Source: Rhizoclosmatium globosum (Eukaryota; Chytridiomycota; Chytridiomycetes; Chytridiales; Chytriomycetaceae). From it: a DNA stretch of 64,000 nucleotides. The position numbers were made by a program, and so were the translations under genes. Each line of letters begins with the position of its first letter. Within the stretch, counting starts at the first letter, position 1. Below are positions 11,601-21,412 of the stretch, piece after piece. The DNA is taken from positions 248,001 through 312,000 of the forward strand of contig MCGO01000029.1 in assembly GCA_002104985.1 (NCBI GenBank), written 5' to 3'. The notes under the pieces were generated by a model. It was not told the origin of the DNA. It ran no database searches and saw only the letters and a list, made by a program, of their open reading frames with translations.

Positions 11601-13126
11601 ACCAAGAGGTCCGTCTGGATGAAGAACGACTTCTTTGTGTTTGGATTTAACCATGTGTGTGACAATGTGGGAACCACCTCCACCACTTCCACCATGTACA
11701 CTGTGTCCAACTCCACGACCGTTACAGAACCACTTTGAGCAGTGGAGACACTTTACGACAGAGGAGGGAGCATGGATTCCACAGTATTTGCACGCATGTT
11801 CAGGTGCAGCCATAACTTCAGAAAGACCATTACGTTGGCTGATGGGTTTGATTGCCCGGTGAAAGTTGGAGACAGTTGATGGGTTTGAGGCGGCACGTTC
11901 AGCGATTTCGTGTGCTTCGTCGTTGTGTAATCGTGGAATGAATTTAACGTCAAGTCGGTTCCAGTTGTTTCCAAACGAATTCTCCAACAAGCTTAAAGCT
12001 GCCATTTGCACTCCGCGGAGCATTTCAGGTGTTTGGATTTTACCGCGAATCTAAGAGATGTGTCAATAGTTGGTGGAGAAGTTGGAGAATAATTACCTGA
12101 TTGACAAGAATTTCACTGTCTGTTCTCATCAAGACTTTATCGTAACCTTCTTGAACTGCAATAGTCAGACCATGGATTAAAGCGCGGTAATAGGCTTCCA
12201 CAAGAGTGCCTTGGTTTGTCAGGACCATATGCAGTCCATCCTCAAGAATCAAGTTTCTCCCTTCAAAGATTCTGATTCCAATACCGCATGAAGGAGAAGT
12301 TGGATCAGGAGAGAAAGTAGCTGCAAAGAACAGATGGCACTTGAGAAGTCCATCTTCGTTGTCCACTTCAAGAGCAGTTAACATACGATATATACTAAGT
12401 TATGAACGTACAATCATCTTCAGAGTCTTCCTCTGCTTCGTCAGCAACTGAACCACCTCCAACTTCACTTCCATCTTCAGTTTCGTCTTCACCTTCATCC
12501 TGACGCCTAGCACGTCCCTTCTTCCTCATTGCTGGCCCGAATGCCGAATCCTGCGTCATTGGCCCGTTCGTATCCTGAGTCATTTCGTTGTACTCGTCGT
12601 CGTACTCTTCCTCGTCGTCGTCCTCGTCACCGTCCTCGTTTTCCTCATCGACCTCCTCCTCCGAGTCGTAGTCATCGGCCCAGTCAGTGTTTTGAGTCGA
12701 CAGCGGCTGTGTTTGAGTGTGGCCCGTGAGACCAGCGAGGCCCTGGGACTGCGAAGCGCCGAGTCCCTGAGTTTGAGTTTGAGTTTGTGTTTGTGTTTGC
12801 GGAGTGAATGCGAAGGGATCGTACGAGGCGTCCTGGGACGCGGGCACGTCGACGTCTCTGAATCCAAGGCTGGTTGAGTGAGTGCCTGAGTGAGTGCCTG
12901 AGTGAGTGCCTGATGAACCGTGGTTGTCCGCTGCTTTCAACGCCCGCGAGATGGACCGCGCTTCGTCGCAGTCGGCGTTGATGGTCGGATTCAGCCCGTG
13001 CACCTGGAAGAACTTGACCGCAGAGCCCCACGTATTTCGCACTTCGTTGCCACTAAGAAGCGTCGGGTCTTCGCGAAAGAGCTCAGAGGAGGCGATCGAC
13101 TCCAGTTTACCTCCCTTTGGTTGCAT
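8624..13126 (-). CDS. UPF1: UPF1/NAM7 RNA helicase with N-terminal RNase H-like domain
   Basis: SF1 RNA helicase of nonsense-mediated decay. Five exons (12412-13126, 12097-12365, 10961-12050, 10589-10906, 8624-10542) join in frame to 1,436 aa, about 300 more than usual. Order: an unknown N-terminal segment, GTHS and TQ repeats, an acidic tract, an RNase H-like fold at about 240-385 ([47 protein letters not shown]), then the UPF2-binding CH zinc domain from about 412 (HACKYCG...[10 protein letters not shown]...CYMCG). The helicase core has GPPGTGKT at about 798, [20 protein letters not shown] and [13 protein letters not shown]. The tail is rich in SQ and TQ, as in SMG1-phosphorylated UPF1. The RNase H residues look degraded (see findings). 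The ATG at 13126 is the first in frame after the promoter; no frameshifts are seen. Confidence 0.95.
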
Positions 13127-13251
13127 TAAAGTTTTAATCTGTAATAATGAGCCCAAAATATAGAGTAAATAATGAATAGACTAAATACTAATTAGTTTAG
13201 AAGAAGGAGGGTAGGCAAATCAAATCTGCGAAAGTTCTTTTCTCTACAACC

Positions 13252-14824
13252 ATGGCAACCAGTGTGTTCTTTGCAATCGGCTTTACGTGTACGTTCTCAA
13301 TCTGATAAAAGAAATCACGAGATTAACTTACGCAAACGAAAGGGACTGTTGAATTCGCGTATGGAACTCCGCTTCTACTTGAACTTCAAGTTCCGCCACC
13401 ACTCCTCGCTCTTGTTTGGCTCTGTGGTCCTCTGACCGGCCTCACAGTCCACCCATCGTCGGCGCGCTAAGTGATCGCAGCACGAACGCGTGGGGCCGCC
13501 GTCGCCGTTCATTGCATTCTTTGGCGCGACCCTTTGTGTCGCCGCCTGCCTCGTTGGTTCCGCACAAACATTAAATGCGCCCCTCGTTGCAATTACCGGC
13601 TTCATTGCTTTGGATTTCTCTGTGAATGGAATGACTGCGGTGGCGCGGGCGTTGGTTGTTGATGTGGATCCAAGAAATCAACACAAGGCAACGCAAATGG
13701 CTGCTTGTGGTACAGTTGCTGGATATCTTGCTGGTTATTTGGATTTAAGTTTGACTGGTATTCCCTTGAGTCAACTGCAGCTGCTTTGTACAGTTTGCGT
13801 TGCCGTTATTGTCATTTGTGTCAGCCACACCTGCATTTCAGCTCACGAGGATCCACTGAAAGCTCAAGTACAAGCAGACCAGTGCGAACTCACATTTTGG
13901 ATCCTGTCTTTGCTGTCTTGGCGGAATTCAAGAGTCTTCCTCGTTCCATCACCGCAATCTGCTTTGTTCAATTCTGGGCTTGGATAGGATGGTTTCCTTT
14001 CTTGTTTTACGCGTGCGTGTGAACCGTTTTGATCACGATCATGATCTCTGACAATTCTACAAACAGATCTTCATGGGTTGCCAGCAAAGACCCGTCAACT
14101 GACAAATCAAGCGACTCTTCAGCAGTCCGTGCAGGAACCTTTGCATTATTGGCGAACTCTGTAGTTTCTTTTGTCACAATGATTGTTGTACGCTTCCTCC
14201 TCAAACAATGCACTGTGATTACCGAACCTTACCACTTGTATGGGCATTCTCCTTGCTTTCGTTTGCTTCGCTGATGAGTTATACTTGGTGTATTGATACT
14301 GTCAATGGCGCCTGTTTCGTTGTTGCTTTGGCGGGGATTCCTTGGGGTACGTTTCATTCAACGAAAACAATTTCATCTAATGATGACTCCTTAGCCATTA
14401 CAAATTGGATTCCATTCACACTGATTTCTGAATACCTTAATCGAAATGCGAATCCTACGGAAGAAACAATTGAACGCGTGTGTTTGACTGTACGATCTGA
14501 CGAACCGATCAACAACGAAACTCCGAGAATCAATCAGTTGAATGCTGGCGTAATTCTGGGTATTCACGTGAGTTGGTTTTGATTGTTGTGTTTGAATCTG
14601 TCAAATCTAATTTGAATCAACAGAATATCTTCATTGTGATTCCGCAGCTCCTGTCAACAGGATTGACGAGCTTAGTATTTGCTTTGTACGATGGAGGGAA
14701 CGTGGGCGTTGGTAACGACGCTTTCGGAGCGTGTTTAAGACTGGGAATTGGGGCATCGTTGATTGCTTCCATTTTGGCCTTGTCAATTACGAATCAGGAA
14801 TACAGGGAAATGGTCGCATTGTAA
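13252..14824 (+). pseudogene. SLC45/SUT-like sugar transporter, four apparent frameshifts
   Basis: MFS carrier related to animal SLC45 and plant sucrose/H+ symporters (12 membrane helices, plasma membrane). Recognisable blocks: EFAYGTPLLLELQVPPPLLA, VWLCGPLTGL, then IVGALSDRS and WGRRR (the family's substrate-loop RWGRRR), VQFWAWIGWFPFLFYA, and IPWAITNWIPFTLISEY spliced across an intron. Introns 13289-13342, 14013-14066, 14347-14394 and 14568-14623 have GT-AG ends. The frame must move by one missing base at about 13453, 13504, 13885 and 14220. All four are in the same direction and none sits at a splice site. Either this is a young pseudogene or the assembly dropped bases; the protein blocks on both sides are well conserved, which favours a recent event or error. 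Confidence 0.8.
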
Positions 14825-14903
14825 TACTTCAAGCTGAATACTGTAGCGTTTTTGCATAGATCAAGTAAATCATTCTTCATTATTTGATATTAAACAACTG
14901 GAG

Positions 14904-16211
14904 ATGGCTTCAGAACGAACACCTCTCCTTCCACCCTCCACCGGCACTCCAACGCCAGTCGATAATCCTAATCCCGAAAACCGAGCTCATCGTCTCAATG
15001 ATGTTCGCATTCTAGGCGCAGCTTTCTTCTTCATCTTTGCCTCTCAATCAACAATCCAAACATTGGCATCAACCGTCCTGCCTCCCTCCATCGCTTTTAA
15101 CGCAGCCGGAACACTCTATGTTTCATTTGCGCTATTCAATTTACTTATTGCCTCCCAGATAGTCGACCGTATTGGTTGTCAGGCAGGACTCTTCATCTCA
15201 GCTCTCACATACACAATCCACAACTGTGGTAACATTGCTGCCCTCAAATGGACAGGAAACGAATTTGTTCAGAACTCAATCTTAATCCCAACCGCTTTAC
15301 TGAACGGTTTAGGGGCGTCCATCATCTGGACATCACAAGGAGTCTATGTGGCCAAATGCTCAACCCCATTGACTCTTGGACGATACACTGGAACCTTTTT
15401 CGGATTCATGTGGAGCTCTGGTGTCATTGGACCCATCTTTTCGTCCACACTGATTCGAAACAATGTTGAGAAGGTTGCGGTCTTTGAAATTGTCACTATA
15501 ATCAGTCTCATTGGTCTTGCGTTGCTTGCATACATTTGGAAATTTAGACCGGAGCCGTCGAATCCTTGGAATACGACATCACTTCCAGATATTACAGCCC
15601 CTATTGCTGAGGATGGTCCAGCCTATTTGAAAACAGCTAAACTCTGTTTAACACCGAGTATGCTGCTATTGATGCCTATCTGTTACGCCACTGGATTTGA
15701 ACAATCGTTTTATGGCTCGTCACTCCCACTATTCATCAAGACTGATACACCAAGTTACGACCTTTCAATGAAGCTGTATCTTCGTGCAACTTTAGGACTT
15801 ATTATTACTGTAACAGCTTTTGCCATTGGTCGATTGATTGATCGCTTTGGTGCACGACCTATGGTTATTACTTCCATTCTCATACACGTACTCTGCCAGA
15901 GTCTCCTCCTTTTTGCACACCCTTTGAATAATCTTCCGGTTTTGTTTACGGCATACGCGTGTATTGGAGTCAGCAACGGGATTCTTTTTAACTTGACTCA
16001 GAAATTGGTGGGAACTCTATTTCCTCCTCATTTATTGTCGCAGGCGTATTCTGGATTCAAGTTTCATACTTCAGTTGGAACTGCAGCTTGTTTTTTCTTC
16101 TCGAACTGGGGTTTGGATGCAGCGGGGATTCCTGAGATGAGAATATGGGCTCCTTTGTTTCTGTCGTTACTTGTTGCTTCATATGCGGGAGTTCGTTTTG
16201 CAGCTAAATAG
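14904..16211 (+). CDS. UNC93-like MFS transporter, copy A (intronless)
   Basis: A 435-residue polytopic membrane protein without introns. After an acidic, Pro-rich head (SERTPLLPP) come about 11-12 hydrophobic segments. The diagnostic UNC-93/DUF895-like block is LLNGLGASIIWTSQGVYVAK, followed by GTFFGFMWSSGVIGPIF. A second half contains LIDRFGARPMV, an MFS loop 8-9 variant. Substrate is unknown; the family includes putative ion-channel regulators and fungal transporters of uncertain cargo. It lies 80 bp after the broken SLC45 gene and 92 bp before a paralogue with the same layout, so it is part of a tandem duplication. The N-terminal PLLPP resembles a sorting motif, but this is inference. Confidence 0.88.
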   Translation: MASERTPLLPPSTGTPTPVDNPNPENRAHRLNDVRILGAAFFFIFASQSTIQTLASTVLPPSIAFNAAGTLYVSFALFNLLIASQIVDRIGCQAGLFISALTYTIHNCGNIAALKWTGNEFVQNSILIPTALLNGLGASIIWTSQGVYVAKCSTPLTLGRYTGTFFGFMWSSGVIGPIFSSTLIRNNVEKVAVFEIVTIISLIGLALLAYIWKFRPEPSNPWNTTSLPDITAPIAEDGPAYLKTAKLCLTPSMLLLMPICYATGFEQSFYGSSLPLFIKTDTPSYDLSMKLYLRATLGLIITVTAFAIGRLIDRFGARPMVITSILIHVLCQSLLLFAHPLNNLPVLFTAYACIGVSNGILFNLTQKLVGTLFPPHLLSQAYSGFKFHTSVGTAACFFFSNWGLDAAGIPEMRIWAPLFLSLLVASYAGVRFAAK

Positions 16212-16303
16212 TAAATATCAACACTCCACTATTTTGTTACCATTTGATTGATTGTGCTTTCCATTTTGGGTGAATCAGAAGTTTCACGTAAGCCAGAACA
16301 ACA

Positions 16304-17761
16304 ATGTCAGAAACAACACCGCTCCTTCAGTCTTTTGATGATGGCTCCAGCCATCGCATGCAAGATCTTCGCGTCCTCGGCTTGGCTTTCTTCTTCATCT
16401 TTTCTGCCTTTACCACCATAACAGTTCTGTCTATTGTTTTGAGAGTTCGAAAGCTAAACTTCTCAACATAGGCGATAACGTCCACAGTTTTGCCTCCTCA
16501 AATCGCATTCACGGCCGCTGGTACTCTATATGTAGCGTTCTCTGTGGCCAACTTGTTTGCAGCATCTGCGATAGTGGATTTCATCGGATGCCGGGCGAGC
16601 CTTGTTGTTGCTGCCCTCACCTATTCAGTATACAATGTAGCAAATGTTTTGGCACTCAAAGCTGCAGGGGATGAGAATCTTCAGGTGCGTTGTTGCAACT
16701 TCAAGATATCGAACTCAAACACTGAATCTGCAGTCTGCGATATTATTACCCGCTGCGATTCTCAATGGCTTTGGGGCAAGCCTATTATGGGCTGGTCAAG
16801 GTGTTTATGTGGCCAGGATATCGCTTCCTCAAACACTTGGAAAATACTCGGGAATGTTCTTCTCCTTCATGTGGACTTCTGGTATTCTTGGACCAATATT
16901 TATGTCGATTTTGTTTCAATACAACGTTGATAAGGTGTGTATCGCGCCTGGGATGATATTTCTCACATATTGATTTAGATAATCGTATTTGAGCTTATCA
17001 CTGGAATCAGCCTTATTGGACCTTGCCTTCTCGTGTTTCTCTGGATTGCACGTCCTGAACCCTCTAATCCTTTTGCTCTTACGCTGTCAGAACCCACGAG
17101 CCCCGCACCGACTGACACAACACCATCGAATTTGAAGACATTACGTCTGGTTTTAACACCAACTATGTTTTTGATTCTTCCAGGAGCATTTGCAACAGCT
17201 TTCGAGCAATGTTTTTTCAATGGATTACTTCCCCTGTTCATTAAATCGGGAGACATGAGTTCAGATTTGTCCACGAAGCTTTCACTTCGAGCATGCATCA
17301 GTTTCGTTCAAGTAGGCAGCTCGTTCTTTGTTGGGGCGTTAACAGACCGTGTTGGATCACGTCCGATGGTTATCGCCTGTCTCGGTCTTCATATTTTATG
17401 TCAATGCCTTTTGGTGTTCAACTCACCCTTGAACAACCTGCCAGTTTTGGTTGCTGTGTATGTCTGCATTGGTCTGAGTAACTCGGTAAGGAATCCTACC
17501 TTTTGTGTTATCAAGTTTATTAAATACGCACAGACTCTCATCAACCAATCTCAGAAACTTGTTGGCGTTTCTTTTCCGTTTCAAACTAGTCAAGCATATG
17601 CTGGATACAAGTTTTTTACCAGCATAGGTGCAGCTATTGGCTTTTTTGGATCAAAGTACACCCTAGGTGACGATGGGTTGCCTGTCATGAGAATTTGGTC
17701 GCCTCTACTGATATCATTATTGATTTTGACATGTCTTGGGACTTTTTATCTTTCCAAATAA
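16304..17761 (+). CDS. UNC93-like MFS transporter, copy B (five exons)
   Basis: Paralogue of the gene just upstream, with the same segments: VLPPQIAFTAAGTLYVAF, ILNGFGASLLWAGQGVYVA, FFSFMWTSGILGPIF and LTDRVGSRPMV. Five exons are inferred (16304-16423, 16472-16684, 16734-16934, 16979-17485, 17534-17761), all joined in phase 0, giving 422 aa. The intron after TTIT has donor GTTCTG, weaker than the others. The Asp/Glu-rich start SETTPLLQS mirrors copy A. The two differ mainly in loops and in introns, which copy A lacks entirely. Membrane carrier of unknown substrate. Confidence 0.87.
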
Positions 17762-17962
17762 ATAAACAACATAATAAGGGGCTAGCGGCTGTTTAGTAAT
17801 CCAAAGTTCAACAAATCCGACGGCCTCCTTTTACTTTGGCAAGCCTTTCTATTATTGTTGTTCCTTTATTAATAGTTTGTTCTGTTTTATTTGGAATGCT
17901 TGGCTCAAACCAATCCAAAAAACAAAACCAAAACAGTGTCATCGTGCGACTCTCTTCGAAGG

Positions 17963-19768
17963 ATGCCTGTCCTCGTAGCTGACATTTACTCACAAGATCC
18001 TAATTGCTCGAAACCGTTGCGCATTCAATTCAGCAGCGTCAGCAGCAACAATCAAACAGACTGTGACCCCTACTCCATCTCCACCACATGCCAACCCTCG
18101 GCTGTCAAGGGCGGAGGCTGGTTCTACCATTCAATATGCGCAGACCCAAATCCAGCAGTAACCGCATCCAAAGTCTTTGGAAACACAGCTATCCTCTTCC
18201 AAACCCTTTCAAGCAAGAACTCATGTTCAGCCATCGCACTCAACGGCGAAACATTTCCCATCAACACATGCATTCCTCTCGCTTATGGCAACGTGTCAAA
18301 CCCGATATGGCAGGGAAATATGGTCGTTATCAATCCTTCATCAAAGCAAATGACGCGCCTTACATTCCAAGACCCGAACTGCACTTCTACGACTGTTGTG
18401 GCTGAATACTCTGGTTCGATTGAAACAAGCACGTGTATTGGATCATCAACAAATACAGTACTTCAGTATAATAGACTTGGCACATCCATAACGTCTTACA
18501 CGGATAGTTCATGCAAAATCGCTATTTCCAGCACGTATTTCATCCCACCAAATCAATGTATCGAATCTGCAGAATGCTCTCTGGATCCAATCACGAATTC
18601 ATACACAACTATATCTTGTGTGGTAGACACGCAGAGCTTCACTTCCAATATGCGATCCATCTTCAATGACACGTCATACATAATTTACTCGCCCTATTTT
18701 GATAATTCATGCAAATACCCGAAGCCAGTTCAAGCTCTTTACTTGAACCAATGCTTTCCTGTCTACTCCTCAGGAAACAAATCTAGTTTTATGTCCATCA
18801 CAAAATCGAAAACTGTGGGAATGGTCGACATAGCGCAATACGAAGACTCTGATTGCAAACTGGATTCTGTCAGGGCTAATTCATATCCATTAGATGGGAG
18901 TTGTGTGGGAGGAGTTCGAGTGTTTTTGAATAGTAATGGGAATCCTGATAATGGTACTAATATGGGTAATGAAGAAGAAAGCGCCAAGTCTGGCACTGTT
19001 TCGGTTAATGTGCTTGTGGGAGGAGTTGTAGGTGGACTGATTGGATTATTTATCGTGGGATTCGCGATTTGGGTTCTCTACAAAAGAAGACTGGGTGCTT
19101 CGAAGAAGGACCCACTTTCACGAGGGTATTCCATATTTGTACCCACGCGAACGGACACTGGATATGCGAATGTTGCTCGTGCTTCTACAGAGCCGTTTTT
19201 AGTCTCACTTGACGGAAGGTGAGTCTTATGAAGGAGGTGGGTAACTTGGATCTGAACACTCTTCCAGTGACGAGAAACGAGGCAATCACCTGTTTGATGA
19301 CATGAATCACGCGGTTGCTACGTTTGAGAAGCAGGAAAGACCTTCTTTACCCCGATCTGACGTGGTTGCCATTCGAACTGGCCGTCGTGTCCGTAGGGAT
19401 GACGTTGAGACTGCATATTTCGGATATCTGTGTTTGCCATCGATTCCATCAGAATGGACGATTGGCGATGTCGCTGATTGGGTTGCGGTTCATGAAGGCA
19501 CGGAAGAAATTGTTGAGTTTGTTGAGGGTGCGTTTTGTTTTCCTTCATTCTTTCGTAGTGTAAATTACCTCCGACAGATGAGGAAATTGATGGTCGCGCA
19601 TTGATGAAAATGGACTTACAGGGCTTTTCGTTTCCTTCTATGGAAAACCAGCTGCAGTTTCAAGATGCCTTGAGTTCACTCATTGCACTTAATGAGCAAA
19701 AACGCGCCGCGCGAGAGTCGCTAGCACCTCCTCCTTTGTATCATCAAAATGGCTCTAGTTCACATTAA
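17963..19768 (+). CDS. Cys-rich single-pass membrane protein with cytosolic SAM domain
   Basis: Three exons (17963-19218, 19268-19527, 19578-19768) give 568 aa. Residues 1 to about 345 form a Cys- and Ser/Thr/Asn-rich ectodomain with repeated short D-x-x-C units (SQDPNC, QDPNC, TDSSC, YEDSDC), suggesting disulfide-linked repeats and many N-glycosylation sequons. One strong membrane helix follows (about 350-375, VGGVVGGLIGLFIVGFAIWV) with a stop-transfer YKRR. The cytosolic part holds a Pro/Ser region and, at about 480-545, a SAM domain (WTIGDVADWVAV, EEIDGRALMKMDL, QLQFQDALSSLIAL), often an oligomerisation or kinase-recruiting module. No signal peptide is visible at the chosen ATG; a short 5' exon may be missing. 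Function unknown; a wall- or ligand-sensing receptor is possible. Confidence 0.75.
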
Positions 19769-19817
19769 TTCTTGTAATTTTCACTGAATGAAGTAGGGTG
19801 TTCGTTTTTATCTTTGA

Positions 19818-21293
19818 ATGACCAACGTGACTGCATGCCTATCTACCCTTGGTCTCACGGCAGCCTCCCTCGCCGGGATTCCAACAATCGAAGCTGAATT
19901 CTTCGCAATACGAAAAGCGTACTTCAAGCTCGTTCTCATTCACCATCCGGACAAGGGTGGTAACGCTGATGTCTTCCGCGCTGTCAACGAAGCCTTCGAA
20001 GCTCTGCGCCACATGTTCGCCGAGAAACTTTGCGCATCGTTTTTCAGCGCCGCAACTGCCGAAGCCGCGGCGCCGCCTCGTCAAAGCAGCCGTCCAAGCC
20101 AACGACCACGCGCTGCTCCAACATCGCGTGCACCGCCAAAACCATTCGAGTTCTACCGCGCCGCTGCTGAAGAGCTCGTGCCCCAGTACAAAGTCGAACT
20201 CGCAAAGAGCGGACGAAGTCAATGCCAAACGACAATCAGTGCACGACCCTGCTCTGCGAACCCCTTCATCGCCAAAGACAGTATTCGCGTCGGATCTTTG
20301 GATTACGAATCAGGAACGTATTCTCGCTGGATTCATCTGGACTGTTGGCGTGTCCCGCAAAAGATATGGCAGGGTGTTCCAGATCCGGACACGGGCAAAG
20401 ATCCTTCCTCCTTCGTGGAGGCCATCTCAAGCATGAACGAAGTATTGTTTTGTGGGTTCAACCGACTGTCTCATGTAGATCAAGCTAAAATTGTGGTCCA
20501 TATTATGGATAAGAGGCATTGGGCCAATTATCGCTACAAAGCTTCACTCGGTGAAAGTAACGATGTTCCTTTGAACCGCGCTGACAGTGGATTTGATGGA
20601 TCGTTTGATGTGAAACAGGAATCAGGATACAACGGCAAGAGTAGTGGGAGTAACTTTGACAGGAACACGTTCCGTCCCCACCAGATTGAACCACCATCGT
20701 ATATCAAACAAGAGCACCCAATCATTCAGCAACAATTAGTTCATCGACCTCCCCCACCACCTTCTACGTCTCTAGCACGTTTCAACCCCTCCAATCAATT
20801 CATTATTCCGCGCCCAGGAATCAACGGTGCAGACCCGAACGCGCTACATGGTCACACAATTGTACTTACAGGTCTATTCCCCGAAATCGGCGGCGGAACA
20901 GGTCTGAACCTTGGTAAAGATCGTCTTCGTGATATCTGTGAATCCTTTGGCGCTAAAGTCCGAGCCGCTGTCTCTGGAAAAACAACTCTCCTAATTGTAG
21001 GAAAGGAGCCTGGGATGTCGAAAGTTTCAAAAGCGCGAGAAACGGGGTGTAGATTGATCAGTGTGAAGGATCTTGTAGCTGGGATTGAGGGTAGGAAGCC
21101 GTTGGAAATTGGAGCTGGCGATTCTGATGATGAGCCTCAGATTGAACGGTTTAGTGTTGGGTATAATGGGAATGGCCGTGCTATGCTTTGTTCGAGGGAG
21201 GAGTATGAAGCTGCGATGGGTCGTGACCGTGAAAGACAGAGACAACAACAAGCTAAACGTTCAGCTGGGCGATACTTGCCATACCACTATTGA
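19818..21293 (+). CDS. DnaJ - PARP-type zinc finger - BRCT protein
   Basis: An intronless 491-residue protein with three nuclear-type modules. At about 8-72 is a J domain with the HPD tripeptide (HHPDKGGNADVFRAVNEAFEAL), which stimulates Hsp70. At about 115-175 is a PARP-type finger: YKVELAKSGRSQC, then RWIHLDCW as the H-x2-C half. Its first pair reads C-x8-C, not the usual C-x2-C, so zinc binding may be altered. At about 340-425 is a BRCT domain of RFC1/PARP type (GHTIVLTGLF, FGAKVRAAVSGKTTLLIVG, GCRLISVKDLV). Together these point to a DNA-break or replication-linked chaperone adaptor in the nucleus, an inference from domains only. No catalytic PARP or AAA domain is present. The 3' end converges on the uL3m gene 119 bp away. 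Confidence 0.85.
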   Translation: MTNVTACLSTLGLTAASLAGIPTIEAEFFAIRKAYFKLVLIHHPDKGGNADVFRAVNEAFEALRHMFAEKLCASFFSAATAEAAAPPRQSSRPSQRPRAAPTSRAPPKPFEFYRAAAEELVPQYKVELAKSGRSQCQTTISARPCSANPFIAKDSIRVGSLDYESGTYSRWIHLDCWRVPQKIWQGVPDPDTGKDPSSFVEAISSMNEVLFCGFNRLSHVDQAKIVVHIMDKRHWANYRYKASLGESNDVPLNRADSGFDGSFDVKQESGYNGKSSGSNFDRNTFRPHQIEPPSYIKQEHPIIQQQLVHRPPPPPSTSLARFNPSNQFIIPRPGINGADPNALHGHTIVLTGLFPEIGGGTGLNLGKDRLRDICESFGAKVRAAVSGKTTLLIVGKEPGMSKVSKARETGCRLISVKDLVAGIEGRKPLEIGAGDSDDEPQIERFSVGYNGNGRAMLCSREEYEAAMGRDRERQRQQQAKRSAGRYLPYHY

Positions 21294-21412
21294 TTTATGT
21301 TTTTTAGTTATTTGCTTGAGCCAATTATTCGTTTTAGATTGTTTCAGATATAAAGCTCGTTTATTATCATCGCCATCATCCACAAAACCCCCATGCAAAC
21401 CAGTCAACCAGC

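Noticed and set aside
12040..12384. RNase H-like domain as a separate transposon gene inserted near UPF1
   Set aside because: The exons join UPF1 in frame on both sides through normal short introns; no RT or repeats are present.
13440..13900. Introns as the reason for frame steps in the SLC45-like gene
   Set aside because: No GT-AG pair exists at the steps, and conserved motifs are only one base apart.
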